A stretch of 64,000 bases of DNA from Antedon mediterranea (lineage: Eukaryota > Echinodermata > Crinoidea > Comatulida > Antedonidae): contig NC_092676.1 of the NCBI RefSeq assembly GCF_964355755.1, positions 21,560,288-21,624,287 of the forward strand. The letters run 5' to 3'. Shown one piece after another: positions 14,028 through 28,100 of this stretch (position 1 is the first letter of the stretch; the number at the start of each line of letters is the position of its first letter). Both the position numbers and the translations under genes were made by a program. The notes beneath the pieces are model-generated. The model had not been told where the DNA came from and did no database searches. It saw only the letters and a list, made by a program, of their open reading frames with translations.

Positions 14028-14832
14028 ACATATATCCAAAATTTTGGCTTACTCGTACCCATCATGGGCTGCCTAGTAGTAGTAGTAGTAGCCTAGCCTA
14101 AGGCAGCAGGCCCGGCTCTAGCCTACTACATTAAGTCTAGGCCTAGCCTAGTAGTACTAGGCTAGTAGGCCTCTAGGCCTAGCCTAGGCCCTAGTAGTTA
14201 ACATCATACATACGCCCCAGAGCCTAGTAGTAGCTACCTACTACTCACTAGCTAGGCCTAGGTAGTAGCAGTAGTAGTTATTGTAGTAGTATTATTGTAT
14301 TGTAGTATTAGTTGTAGCTGTCCGGTGATCCTAGGCTAGGCCTAGTACGTAGGCCTAGTTATTCTTCAACAGTCACACAATTCAGATTCTACCGGCCGCT
14401 GATTGCTAGTGAACAGGGGGAGGGAGAGAAAGAGTTAGAAGAACTGAAATAAGCCGTGACGTATAATAAAAATCATACAAAATAATAATATAACTAACGA
14501 ATCCGTATAATATAATAATGTTGTATGTTATAAAGTAAAGTAAATGCGTTTAATATAATACAATTATATTATAATATAATGTATTTTATTAATAATATAA
14601 TATTAAATGTTCATAATATAATGCTAAAACCAAATAATATAATACAAAAAGTCAATAATTTGTTACATTTTTCACATAATATATTAGAAATAGATATAAT
14701 ATAATGCTAAAACCAAGTAATATAATGCAAAACGTATAATTCATTACAATACAATATATAATATAATAAAAAAATGATATAATAATATAATATTTTGAAT
14801 ACTTCAGACAGCTGAGGCTTGCCATAGGCCAG

Positions 14833-17800
14833 TATGGCAAGCCTCAGCTGTCTGAAGTATTCAAAATATTATATTATTATATCATTTTTTTATTATATTA
14901 TATATTGTATTGTAATGAATTATACGTTTTGCATTATATTACTTGGTTTTAGCATTATATTATATCTATTTCTAATATATTATGTGAAAAATGTAACAAA
15001 TTATTGACTTTTTGTATTATATTATTTGATTTTAGCATTATATTATGAACATTTAATATTATATTATTAATAAAATACATTATATTATAATATAATTGTA
15101 TTATATTAAACGCATTTACTTTACTTTATAACATACAACATTATTATATTATACGGATTCGTTAGTTATATTATTATTTTGTATGATGTTTATTATACGT
15201 CACGGCTTATTTCAGTTCTTCTAACTCTTTCTCTCCCTCCCCCTGTTCACTAGCAATCAGCGGCCGGCAGAATCTGAATTGTGACTGTTGAAGAATAACT
15301 ACGTACTAGGCCTAGCCTAGGGGATCTAGACAAGTGACCAAGGATCACCGGACAGCTACAACTAATACTACAATACAATAATACTACTACAATAACTACT
15401 ACTGCTACTACCTAGGCCTAGCTAGTGAGTAGTAGGTAGCTACTACTAGGCTCTAGGGCGTATGTATGATGTTAACTACTAGGGCCTAGGCCTAGGCTAG
15501 GCCTAGAGGCCTACTAGTACTAGGCTAGGCCTAGACTTAAGTTGTAGTAGGCTAGGGCCGGGCCTGCTGCCTTAGGCTAGGCTACTACTACTACTACTAC
15601 TAGGCAGCCCATGATGGGTACGAGTAAGCCAAAATTTTGGATATATGTAAACCAAAATTTGGGTACGAGCGTGTTGGCATGGCATGGGTACGGGTTGACC
15701 TGTATCCTTCTAGCTAATCGTACTATGCCTAGGCCTCAAGTAAGTCTACGCTACCCAGTCCGGCTACAATATGGTCTATTTTGTTTTATAGCTTTATTGA
15801 TAGCTGTGTTCAAATCTGGGTTGGGACGGCTTTTTCTCATTCTAAAACAGATTTCCTTATCATAATAAAATAATATATGAATTTATTTGTAATATTATTG
15901 TAATGTATACATAATATAAGTAATTGCCATTGCCTTTATTACTATTAATTATGTATTATACGGTTACCCCTTAATTATACTATAGTATAATTTCCTTGTT
16001 ATATTTCACAATATTTTCTTCCTAATTCTACAATTTTGTCTTTCACAGCACAAATTTATCATACTGAATCATCACACACCAAGTCTCATAAATCTCTACT
16101 GTATTTGTCCAAGCTACTCCAGCTACATGGTATTGCCTTGAGGCTAAACTACACGGTATACTGGCACTACCATCATTCCTGGCTCGTCAACCTGTACCAC
16201 ATAAGCACAGTTTCAGTTTATTTACCATTTCAATTTCTGAACATAAGAGATGAACAACTTATATGGATGGATAACCGTAAGAGCGAAGCTCGTTTACCGG
16301 TCACCCGTTAGTGCAGTGACATTACAGAAAACATAAAGACAGGACAAAGGTGCAATACTTAACAAGACATGTGAACACTTGTGTTTGCAACCCCTTGGAT
16401 AAAATAATATATTTATATAAAGGAGAAAGTTAGATATTATAATATTTCTTTTTGATCATACAATGATAATTTTTAAATTACTTCTTAAGAAGTCATACTA
16501 CTGATTCAAAATAGTGACTTACACCCTGTGGTCAAGGCTTTATTTGCTCTTATGCGTATTTCCTCCAACATATAGAGTACATAGGACTTTTTTTATTCAT
16601 AACTGTTGAATTGTTTCCCAATACATAGTACCTATTGGTATTATATCTAAAAATACAAAGGCGGCTAACACAGATAGTTCCATATATACAGTACTCTTTT
16701 ATAGATAGATGCATCTCTCCAAACTACTCCCAACTACCTAATCTAATAATAGTACTATTAGCATACTACTATACACTTTGAAGACAAGAAATAAGTTGTA
16801 TACACCTACAGGACTTATGGTAGTACAGTCGAACGCCCTCTCACTGGCCCGGTAAACATAATCTATACCTAGATTATTACAGTAATTAAAGTACATTATT
16901 ACAGAGTTTTTTTTTTTTTTTTGCAGAAATCAAAGTTATGTGTATAGAAAGCAGTACTCGTATTAAAAACTAAGCAGGTTGCAGGTCTTGAATGCAAACT
17001 GGCAGGATATTTTGAATATTTTTTGTTGTTGAAATGATGGAATCTTAACTTCAATTTCCACGAACTGGAGACGAAGACATATTATGACCCTTTCATTTAA
17101 ATTTATTTGAATAGACCTCCATGTAAAGTCATTAAAGGTTACATGATTGTTTTATATTTTAATATGTGATAGTAGGAAATCATTGTGTATAATGAGGACT
17201 ATGAATCTGATATTTACTTGCATTCTTATCTTTTTAAAATATTATTTATAATGCCGGTAATGAGTTTAAAATTTAATTATATTGACTATTTTTGATAATC
17301 ATCATGTCCTTATAAATTCATTTATACTTTTTTTGTGTAATACAGTTCATATATTATGTATTAAATAAATTGGTAAGGCCCTATACTGTTACTATTTAAG
17401 GAAAGTTTATATACACTATTATTTTATGCCTACCAATATTAGTATTAATTGTTTATGCAAATATTTTGTCTAATTGCCTTGATTTTTGTATAGGCCAATG
17501 GCATCAATGTTTTTCTCAAAGCAAATTAGCCTAATAATGCCACATTTAGACACATGATTCATTGATTTCTGATATTCTGTACTTGTGTATGCATTACTAA
17601 AATAGTAGTTAATATATTTCATTTATAATGTATGTATAAACATATATTCATATTTTTTTTTAACATTTTTAAATTTAAAAATTATTACAATACCTATCTA
17701 CCTTTCTGATATTGTTACTATTATATAATATTTTTTGAGGCAGCAATAAAAAAAAATTAAAAAATTTATTTGACTTATACTGTACTATGTTAGATCAGGA

Positions 17801-20800
17801 GATGAAGTGTGTGTGGGCAGAAACTAGTGTGTTGGAGGTTGGTGGTGTGAGGTGTATAGTTGTCACTTTAAGACCTAAATTAGATGTTTTCTGAAGAAAA
17901 GAAGTAAGCGGATACGCTTTCAAACAACTCCAAGAAGATTCACACAAAAATAATTACTTTCCAATAAAATAGTATAACAGTGTATATTACAGTACATTGA
18001 ATAAACTCGAGCGGAATAATAACACACATAAAAAAAAATTCATTTTCTTGTCGAAAAGTGCCCTCTCTAGTTTTCTATTAATTTATTAATAATTATTATC
18101 AATTAATGAGTAATATGAACATATTTTTAAAATTTAATGCTGGAAACTGTATCTACTCCTAACAAAGTTTCATATCTCCAAATTTCATCAACGTATTCAA
18201 AGCACTTAAATAAATTACATTTAACATTACAAATTCAGGTTTTGGATATAATTTTGCTTAAAAACATATACAAAAAACATCGATAAAAATTACTTTTCGT
18301 ATTCAAAAACATTTGATACTTGGTATAAATGTTCAATATAGGTTGCTCCATCCATATTGCAAACAAAAAATAACTATCAAGCCATATCACTGATTTTTTA
18401 AATTTACGTTTTTACAAAATGTACACTTATGAAAGACCATACAATTCCAACTCATTTTTTTCAAGCTAATAACTATTTTGAAAAAACAACCAACAAAAAA
18501 CGTTCATGAATGCAATTTTTTTCTGTGAATAGAGCAACCTATAGTGAATATTTATACCAAGTATCAAATGTTTTTGAATACGAAAAGTATTTTTTATCGA
18601 TGTTTTTTGTATATGTTTTTAAGCAAAATTCTATCCAAAACCCGAATTTTTATGTTAAATGTGATATTTAATATTGAAGTGCTTTGAATACGTTGATGAA
18701 ATTTGGAGATATGAAACTTTGTTAGGAGTAGAACCAGCTTCCAGCATTGAATGTTAAAAATATGTTCATATTACTCATTAATTAATAATAATTATTAATA
18801 AATTAATAGAAAACTAGAGAGGGCACTTTTCGAAAAGAAAATGAATGTTTTTTTATGTGCGTTATTATTCCGCTCGAGTTTATTCAATGTACTGTAATAT
18901 ACACTGTTATACTACTTTATTGGAAAGTAATTATTTTTGTGTGAATCTTCTTGGAGTTGTTTGAAAGCGTATGCGCTTACTTCTTTTCTTCAGAAAACAT
19001 CTAATTTAGGTCTTAAAGTGACAACTATACACGTCACACCACCAACCTCCAACACACTAGTTTCTGCCCACACACACTTCATCTCCTGAACTAACATAGT
19101 ACAGTATAAGTCAAATTAATTGTTCCAATTTTTTTTTTATTGCTGCCTCAAAGAATATTATATAATAGTAACAATATCAGAAAGGTAGATAGGTATTGTA
19201 ATAATTTTTAAATTTAAAAATGTTAAAAAAAATATGAATATATGTTTATACATACATTATAAATGAAATATATTAACTACTATTTTAGTAATGCATACAC
19301 AAGTACAGAATATCAGAAATCAATGAATCATGTGTCTAAATGTGGCATTATTAGGCTAATTTGCTTTGAGAAAAACATTGATGCCATTGGCCTATACAAA
19401 AAATCAAGGCAATTAGACAAAATATTTAAATAAACAATTAATACTAATATTGGTAGGCATAAAATAATAGTGTATATAAACTTTCCTTAAATAGTAACAG
19501 TATAGGGCCTTACCAATTTACTTAATACATAATATATGAACTATATTACACAAAAGAAATATAAATGAATTCATAAGGACATGATGATTATCAAAAATAG
19601 TCAATATAATTAAATTTTAAACTCATTACCGGCATTATAAATAATAATTTAAAAAGATGAGAATGCAAGTAAATATCAGATTCATAGTCCTCATTATACA
19701 CAATGATTTTCTACTATCACTTATTAAAATATAAAACAATCATGTAGCCTTTAATGAGTTTACATGGAGGTCTATTCAAATAAATTTAAATAAAAGGGTT
19801 CGTGGAAATTGAAGTTAGGATTCCATCATTTCAACAACAAAAAATATTCAAAATATCCTGCCAGTTTGCGTTCAAGACCTGCATCCTGCTTAGTTTTTAA
19901 TACGAGTACTGCTTTCTATACACATAACTTTGATTTCTGCAAAAAAAAACAACTCTGTAATAATGTACTTTAATTACTGTAATAATCTAGGTATAGATTA
20001 TGTTGACCGGGCCAGTGAGAGGGCGATCGACTGTACTACCATAAGTCCTCTAGGTGTATACAACTTATTTCTTGTCTACAAAGTGTATAGTAGTATGCTA
20101 ATAGTACTATTATTAGATTAGGTAGTTGGGAGTAGTTTGGAGAGATACATTTATTTATAAAAGAGTACTGTATATATGGAACTATCTGTGTTAGCCGCCT
20201 TTGTATTTTTAGATATAATACCAATAGGTACTATGTATTGGGAAACAATTCAACAGTTATGAATAAAAAAAGTCCTATGTACTCTGTATGTTGGAGGAAA
20301 TAAGCATAAGAGCAAAGAAAGCCTTGACCACAGGGTGTAAGTCACTATTTTGAATCAGTAGTATGACTTCTTAAGAAGTAATTTAAAAATTATCATTGTA
20401 TGATCAAAAAGAAATATTATAATATCTAACTTTCTCCATTATATAAATATATTATTTTATCCAAGGGGTTGCAAACACAAATGTTCACATGTCTTGTTAA
20501 GTATTGCACCTTTGTCCTGTCTTTATGTTGTCTGTAATGTCACTGCACTAACGGGTGACCGGTAAACGAGCTTCGCTCTTACGGTTATCCATCCATATAA
20601 GTTGTTCATCTCTTATGTTCAGAAATTGAAATAGTAAATAAACTGAAACTGAAACTGTGCTTATGTTATGTGGTACAGGTTGACGAGCCAGGAATGATGG
20701 TAGTGCCAATATACCGTGTAGTTTAGCCTCAAGGCAATACCATGTAGCTGGAGTAGCTTGGACAAATACAGTAGAGATTTATGAGACTTGGTGTGTGATG

Positions 20801-21228
20801 ATTCAGTATGATAAATTTGTGCTGTGAAAGACAAAATTGTAGAATTAGGAAGAAAATATTGTAAAATATAACAAGGAAATTATACTATAGTATAATTAAG
20901 GGGTAACCGTATAATACATAATTAATAGTAATAAAGGCAATGGCAATTACTTATATTATGTATACATTACAATATTACAAATAAATTCATATATTATTTT
21001 ATTATAAGGAAATCTGTTTTAGAATGAGAAAAAGCCGTCCCAACCCAGATTTGAACCCAGCTATCAATAAAGCTATATAAAACAAAATAGACCATATTGT
21101 AGCCGGACTGGGTAGCGTAGACTTACTTGAGGCCTAGGCATAGTACGATTAGCTAGACACGCTCGTACCCAAATTTTGGTTTACATGTATCCAAAATTTT
21201 GGCTTACTCGTACCCATCATGGGCTGCC

Positions 21229-21261
<33 letters not shown>

Positions 21262-22010
21262 CCTAGCCTAAGGCAGCAGGCCCGGCCCTAGCCTACTACA
21301 ACTTAAGTCTAGGCCTAGCCTAGTATTAGTAGGCCTCTAGGCCTAGCCTAGGCCTAGGCCCTAGTAGTTAACATCATACATACGCCTAGTAGCTACCTAC
21401 TACTCACTAGCTAGGCCTAGGTAGTTATTGTAGTAGTTATTGTAGTAGTATTATTGTATTGTAGTATTAGTTGTAGCTGTCCGGTGATCCTTGGTCACTT
21501 GTCTAGATCCCCTAGTAGGCCTAGGCTAGGCCTAGTACGTAGTTATTCTTCAACAGTCACACAATTCAGATTCTGCCAGCCGCTGATTGCTAGTGAACAG
21601 GGGGAGGGAGAGAAAGAGTTAGAAGAACTGAAATAAGCCGTGACGTATAATAAACATCATACAAAATAATAATATAACTAACGAATCCGTATAATATAAT
21701 AATGTTGTATGTTATAAAGTAAAGTAAATGCGTTTAATATAATACAATTATATTATAATATAATGTATTTTATTAATAATATAATATTAAATGTTCATAA
21801 TATAATGCTAAAACCAAATAATATAATACAAAAAGTCAATAATTTGTTACATTTTTCACATAATATATTAGAAATAGATATAATATAATGCTAAAACCAA
21901 GTAATATAATGCAAAACGTATAATTCATTACAATACAATATATAATATAATAAAAAAATGATATAATAATATAATATTTTGAATACTTCAGACAGCTGAG
22001 GCTTGCCATA
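14833..22010. mobile_element. Fold-back element E3
   Basis: A 7,178-bp element from TATGGCAAGCC to GGCTTGCCATA, with GGCCAG on both sides. Its arms mirror each other around a loop at about 18,353-18,528, the exact geometric centre. The right arm has a deletion of about 35 bp near 21,155, removing the block containing GGATACAGGTCAACCC, and an expanded AGT triplet run at 21,229-21,261. Confidence 0.85.
18353..18528 (+). other. Central loop of E3
   Basis: Unpaired centre, in the same orientation as the E1 loop. Confidence 0.75.
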
Positions 22011-22016
22011 GGCCAG

Positions 22017-22464
22017 CTATCCTAATAATGTTTATAAACATTTTGAAGCGTTCCTCACTCGTTGCTACTAGAAAATGATTATGGTCTTTCTTGGATAAGG
22101 TCTAAATAAATGTAAACTTGAATTGAATGGAATAACACGTGACCTACCATCAAAAAGTACGATTTGAGTAAATAATTACAAAACAGGAATAAACAACCAT
22201 TTTAAGTAGGTCGATGGTACTCTTACTTACATAGTACGCCCGACTACTGACTAAATTAATTATATTAACATGAACTCTACATGAACATCTATATTTATTG
22301 TATCTAAAAAATAAATTTCTTCCAAATTATTTTTTTTATTGGACGCTTACAGTAACACGACTACAAATAATTTGTTTAATGGGATTTTTTTTTCGTTCTG
22401 TTTTGATATTTTTTATATAATAGAAGCTTACTATTCTTATTATAGAAGTCTTTTCTTGACTTGA
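22017..22464. other. No recognised feature
   Basis: AT-rich sequence between E3 and the LINE end. I see no ORF, repeat or RNA gene here. Confidence 0.6.
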
Positions 22465-22868
22465 AAACGATGTTTAGGTCCACTGTCGGGCTGGTAAAAT
22501 GATTGGTCTGGAACTGCCTTCCTTTACCGATGTGCACCTAGAACACCATCAGAAAGATTTCGAACGCATTGAGTCGGATGCCTCTCATCCTCTCCACAAA
22601 GTGATCATAGACCAACTTAATCCAAGTGGTAGATTGAGGCTCCTCAGTGTGAAAACAAATCGATTTGCTAAATCCTTTATTCCCTCCGGTATCATCCAGT
22701 ACAACAGGAAGTCAAGAAGATAATTTTATCTTGTAATTTTTTAGATGTTTTTATATGAATGGTTTTATGCTATATTTGTTTTTATTGTGTTTTCTTTGTT
22801 ATTATGACGAGAAATGAATTTCCTTTTTGAGGATCAATAAAAGTTATCTTATCTTATCTTATCTTATA
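22465..22868 (+). mobile_element. 3' end of a LINE with (TCTTA)n tail
   Basis: The frame at 22,499-22,723 encodes the typical C-terminus of a non-LTR retrotransposon ORF2: HPLHK, then SGRLRLLSVKTNRFAKSFIP, then stop. An upstream in-frame stop shows that the fragment is already decayed or 5' truncated. The 3' UTR ends in AATAAAAGTTATC followed by TCTTA repeats, the usual microsatellite tail of a LINE insertion. Confidence 0.75.
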
Positions 22869-23572
22869 CTACCGTAATCAATAAATCGCCATGACTGATT
22901 ATCAAATTTAGATACTTGCGGGTGGGGTAATGAATTGAAAACGGTCCATTGCACTTATGTATTAATGCTGATCAAGAGAATATGGATTTAAAATACCTTA
23001 TTTCGAAAGAACGGTATTTTCTTGACAGTCTCCAATGTCAAACACATTCGGGAAACCGTTCATTATACTTAAGATATACAACTTAAATCCAAAATAAGAC
23101 GTCCTTAACATGAATTCACAAAGTAGAATCAGAAAACCAGTAACCGTTTAGTTCTTTCCTCTGTCCTATAAATATCCCTGTTTTAGTGCATTTAAACAAA
23201 ACAATTTATATTACTATGTAATTTTTTTTTACTTTGATTGATAATTATTAATGTATTTAAAATAAAGACAAACATTGCAAATACATTATTTATCAATTGA
23301 AGATGACCCGTTTAAATCTGTCAAAAGCCTAGTTACACTGGTTCGAAAGTGCCAACACATTCAGCAGTTGGAAAACGAGTTTCGTATAGGCTATACCCCA
23401 TCGCACGTATAAGCCACCGTAAATATATTTCAAGTATGCGTTTATTTTTTAAATAATATTTTAAAGTGCATTAAACTACTGAGTAGGCTATATTAAAGTT
23501 AATAAAGTTAACGATCTATGCTTTGTTATTCAATTAGATATTTAACTCCGACAACAGAGCTACGGTCTGCAG
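22869..23572. other. Upstream region of patatin/EF-hand gene 1
   Basis: I recognise no ORF or clear core promoter. An AG at 23,571-23,572 (CTGCAG|TACGCTA) aligns with a stronger acceptor upstream of the second gene (36,789), so a 5' UTR intron may end here. Confidence 0.4.
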
Positions 23573-23593
23573 TACGCTATCTACTTACGCAAT

Positions 23594-25093
23594 ATGTCTA
23601 CAAAGCCAAGGGTCAGAGATTTAGACCATAAGGCGTTAGCCACTTTAAGAGGCGTTAATGTTTCTGACATTAAGGTTCCAAGTGACCTTTTAGAAAATGT
23701 CAAAGAACTTGCGAAGTATGAATACCCTTACCGCAATCTGATTTTCGGAGGTGGTGGAAATCGACTGTTCGCGTACGCAGGCTCTTTACAGGTAATACGT
23801 GTTTTTGAACATTTCTATTTCTATTTCTCTGAAGAATTACTTTATACCTTAATTAATTGTTGTGGAACCATGAGATTTGCAGACGAAGTGGTACTGCTGG
23901 CTGAAATGTTAATTGAACTCAACAGCCTAGTCCTTAGGGTGACTTTATTTAAGAGATTGACCGTATTATTGCACTATTAAAATTTACTTAATTGTGTTGA
24001 ATATCAACATGAATTATTCAATGATATTCATCTTCTAAATTAACGTGCATGATGGATTACTGTATATTTAATGTTTTTGTTTGTAGATTAGATATGTAGG
24101 TCAGATTTTTGGAAAAGTCTGCTCATATTGAGTGGTAAGAGGGGGAGGGAGGCTGTAATCCATAACGTTGTGGCAAGGGTTTGAGACTCACTTGCTTGCT
24201 TGTTGTGTTGGAGAACAATGTTTTCTCGGATAAGAACCTAGTGCATCTTTAAAAAAAGAGTAGGTGTACTAGTTGTCGCAGCCACTGCACAAACGAGAGA
24301 GAATTTGCAGCACTGACGTGACCCTTATGAGAGAAACAGTTGTAACATTTAAGTCCATCACGCCATTAACAATGATCGTTAAAAATACAATTATTATTAT
24401 CGTTCAGAAAGGTATTAGGCCAGTACGAGGGGCACACAACACTAAAAACATTTCAACTTTTATAATATAGGCTTCTTTTTTTAAATATATTCAACTTAGG
24501 TGATTTATATCCGAAACGTTCTTTAGAATACTTTTGGCAAAGTATTTTTCAGTAAATAAAGGCGCTTCAAGCTTCACTCCGTTTTCGAAGTTTTAGGTTT
24601 TGATTTTGTCAATCAGTTTCTTTTCATTTCAAACTAGATCAACAGAGATTTAAAATATTTTAAAACAACATGCCATTGGGCATTAGTTAGGTAAAAAACT
24701 ACCTTCATAATCCTACATGCATAATAGTATGATGCCTCATGCATTTCTGTTAAATATGTTATGTATTACTAAATAAAACCTGCATGCACAGTATTGTATT
24801 TAGAAGTTATCTTACCTTATGTATTGTTCTTAATTCTACTTATGAACCAGAAAATGTCGCAATAATAATCAATGTGTCAATAATGTTAAATTTAATTACA
24901 TTCGCAACTAAAAAAGTGTTATGTACATACAACATATTTGCTCCACAACGTTCGAAATTTACAAACTTGAGATGGTTACCTATAGGCAAAAATTGTAAAT
25001 ATAAATAAATACCAAATATCAATCAATCAATAATAATATATGTATATTTTTAAATATTTGTTAAGCGTTTAGGAATTTAATTTGTGGAACGAA

Positions 25094-25139
<46 letters not shown>

Positions 25140-28100
25140 TGTGTACGACTGTTTTTGCTACTAGGTTCTTCAAGATGTTGGTATATTACCTAAGGTCACT
25201 AGATTCGGTGGAACTAGTCTAGGAGCATTGACAGCATGCTTTGCCGCACTTGGACTAACCCCACACCAGATGGTAGTGGAAGTGGAGAAAGCAAGATGCA
25301 ACATTGAGAAAATGTTACTCGGTATACCTAATGTTTGTACTTGGCAAAAAGATAATTGATGTCATCAACAGGACTATATTTCTCGAAATTGGCAAAGTAT
25401 CGTATGATATAAATAGGATCGTATAGGCATAATTTGAATTTAGTATAATACTGGCCTTTTAACCCATGTATGAACAATTATTGTCATCAAATATTCCCAC
25501 TCAAGTTTGTTTTAACCCTCCTACGCAAATACCATTTTTCTTGAACCTAACCATGGAGAAATAAAGCCTGGTTTCCTGTCGACGTAAGATTTGGAAATGC
25601 TAACGTTTGTTACGATTGTTGCGTTTGTTACGTCTCTTCCGTTAAGTTGAGCAAAAGTGAACGTCGTTTTGATCGTTCTGAACCGCAGGCTCACGAGCCG
25701 ATAACGACCCTTACGTAAAGTTGACTTTTTTAACTTCAAGCGCTTACGGTCGTCTTATGATCGTTACGTAAAGTTGAAATTTTTTCTTACGCTTCTGTGT
25801 TTGCTCGATCGATGGTTGCCCTTGTCAGGCAATTGTTTTTCAGGTAGGCAGCCTAGGCTTAGAAAAAGGCATACATGCTGTGTGGCATATACTGTACATA
25901 GGCCTAGCTACATAAAACGGAACATGCCTAGCTAGGCCCAGGCCCAGTCCTACATCATAACCACTACTATTTTACTGTAATATAGGCAAGAGGCCTGTAC
26001 TAAAAATGTCCTAGACCGTAGCCTTCTTGTAGGCCTAGCCTAGGCCTACTTATTAATACTAGGCCTAGGCTAGTCTACTACTAAAAGCCTTTTTTAGGCC
26101 TACCTACTATATAGCCTAGGCCCCTAGTACTTAGTAGTAGTAGGCCTCCTTTACTAGCCTACTAGGCTAGGCCCTACAAACAAGTACTAGGCCTATCCCA
26201 ATTAAGTGGACCACCATCTGTAGGCCTAGGCTAGCTTTGGAATTAGGCATAAATCTCTCTTTTTTTTAGTGTGACTTTATTTTATATGATAGGCCAAATT
26301 AAAAAAAAAAACATTTTAACATTTTAATGTATTGGATCTACACACTCTACACAATAATTCCAACTTCTAAACTGCAACAAAAATGATCTACAGTGAAACT
26401 CTTCTTTTACATGCCCTTTGGTTGGAATGTGTTTAAAAACTAAATGTTTGTAACTAAAAATGTTATCATACTGTACACATAATTATAACTAATAACAGTA
26501 GTTCAGCTGCTTAACAGGAAAATGCTATAAAATTAAAAATTTGTAGTCATTAACTTAAGAAAAACAAGTGAAAAACACTTTAAATATGTTTAATTATTTT
26601 TCTTTGATTTAAAATAATTATTGAAAAGCTTCAACACACTAGTTTTAAAATGTTAAATATTTTTACAGAGCAAATTTTAAACACAAAATGAGGCCTATAA
26701 TGATTCCAAAGTAAATACTGCCCAGTACATAGGAAATATCACACTTATTTATTATTAACATTTTTACATGTGAACAGAAAGTCTGCTTCTAGTACCACTG
26801 AAAATTAAACAAAACATTGATATTAACATTGATAATGTATCAACATTGAAAGTGTATGTGTTGCCTTTACAAATTGTTTTGCTTTATTAAATAGATATAC
26901 AAGAATGACACCAGAAAGATTGAATCAACTTGTGTCCTTAATTCAGCCCCATCTGAAAGAGAGAAATTACAGTACAGTGTACCACAGTTTCAGAGTTTAA
27001 AAATATGTTTATAGTTTTAGTACTCAACTTTTTAGATTTATTTAAAGGTTTAATTTCCTGTATCATATATATTGTGTGACACAGTGTATGCAAAGAAAGT
27101 TACTGTATATCACTTAAGGTAATCAGTAAAAGTGTTTGTGTTTGCTTTTTAAAAATGTATTTAGTTAATAAGTAAGTAATTATAGTATTTAGTTAAAGGT
27201 TTGATTGTCGGTATTATATATTCTGTATGCCATGGTGTATGCATCTATTATTTTTGAGAATTTATATAAATGGCCTAATCCATAAAATAGTATTGTGCAG
27301 AATGTATTTGTAAATAAATTTATTTAACAAGTATTTACTGTATGCTTCTTATTAAGTGTGGATCTGGAGGGATATTGAATGGCAATATTATTTAATAACT
27401 TTATTATTATTATTATTAATTGTTATTAAATATCTTACCTTCTGTATTTAATATTACATCTACTGCATCAGAGTCTAATAGCATGCTTCTTATAACAACA
27501 CAAACAACAAAAACATTGATTAGAAAAACTCAGATGGAGCAAATAGTGCCGGTTTAAATTGTTTAAAAACATCGAATCATTTCTCCTAATAAAAGAATAG
27601 TTAATGAACTTAATTACCGGAAGGAGAATATGGCAATAAAATAAAGAAAAGTGTGAATAGAAAGAACTTGAATATAATTGTACGTTTTTAATATAGGGCT
27701 AATTTTTATCCTTTTTTGGTAAAGAGGTGTTGTAAAAAAGCTGCTTTTATTAATGAAATTCGTATTTTCGTATCTATTAAAAATAGGCCTATCCTTTTCC
27801 ATTGTATATCTTGCGCTTACGACTCTTACGCTTACGTAAAGTTGACTCCAAGTCAACTTTACGTAAGAATCGTTAATAACGCAACGCAAGTGATCGCAAG
27901 CAATAAAATCTCGGTTTCCTGTAAATTCGCGATAAATCGACGTATCAGACGGAGATTCGATACCCCGGTTTCCTGTCGATCGTCTATTTTTCTTGCGTTT
28001 ACGTCGATTTCACCAAAATATTGTCGTAAGCGGTTTCCTGTCAAATGTTGGTTTCTTACGTAAAATCGACGTAACAATCGTAACTGACGTTAGAAAAACT

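Larger units (their letters stand above)
6787..14826. mobile_element. Fold-back element E2
   Basis: The element starts TATGGCAAGCC and ends GGCTTGCCATA. Arms of about 3.5 kb meet at a loop at about 10,307-10,488. It is 8,040 bp long, of which 883 bp is the nested MITE and its duplicated target. Its loop is reversed relative to E1 and E3 although the arms are symmetric. It is flanked on both sides by GGCCAG. Confidence 0.85.

Noticed and set aside
13760-14076. ORFs encoding repeated RNLKLRK/AQFEIAQ-like peptides on both strands
   Set aside because: They arise from reading the TTGCGCAATTT palindromes in several frames; all frames of the repeat are open, so this is not evidence of a protein.
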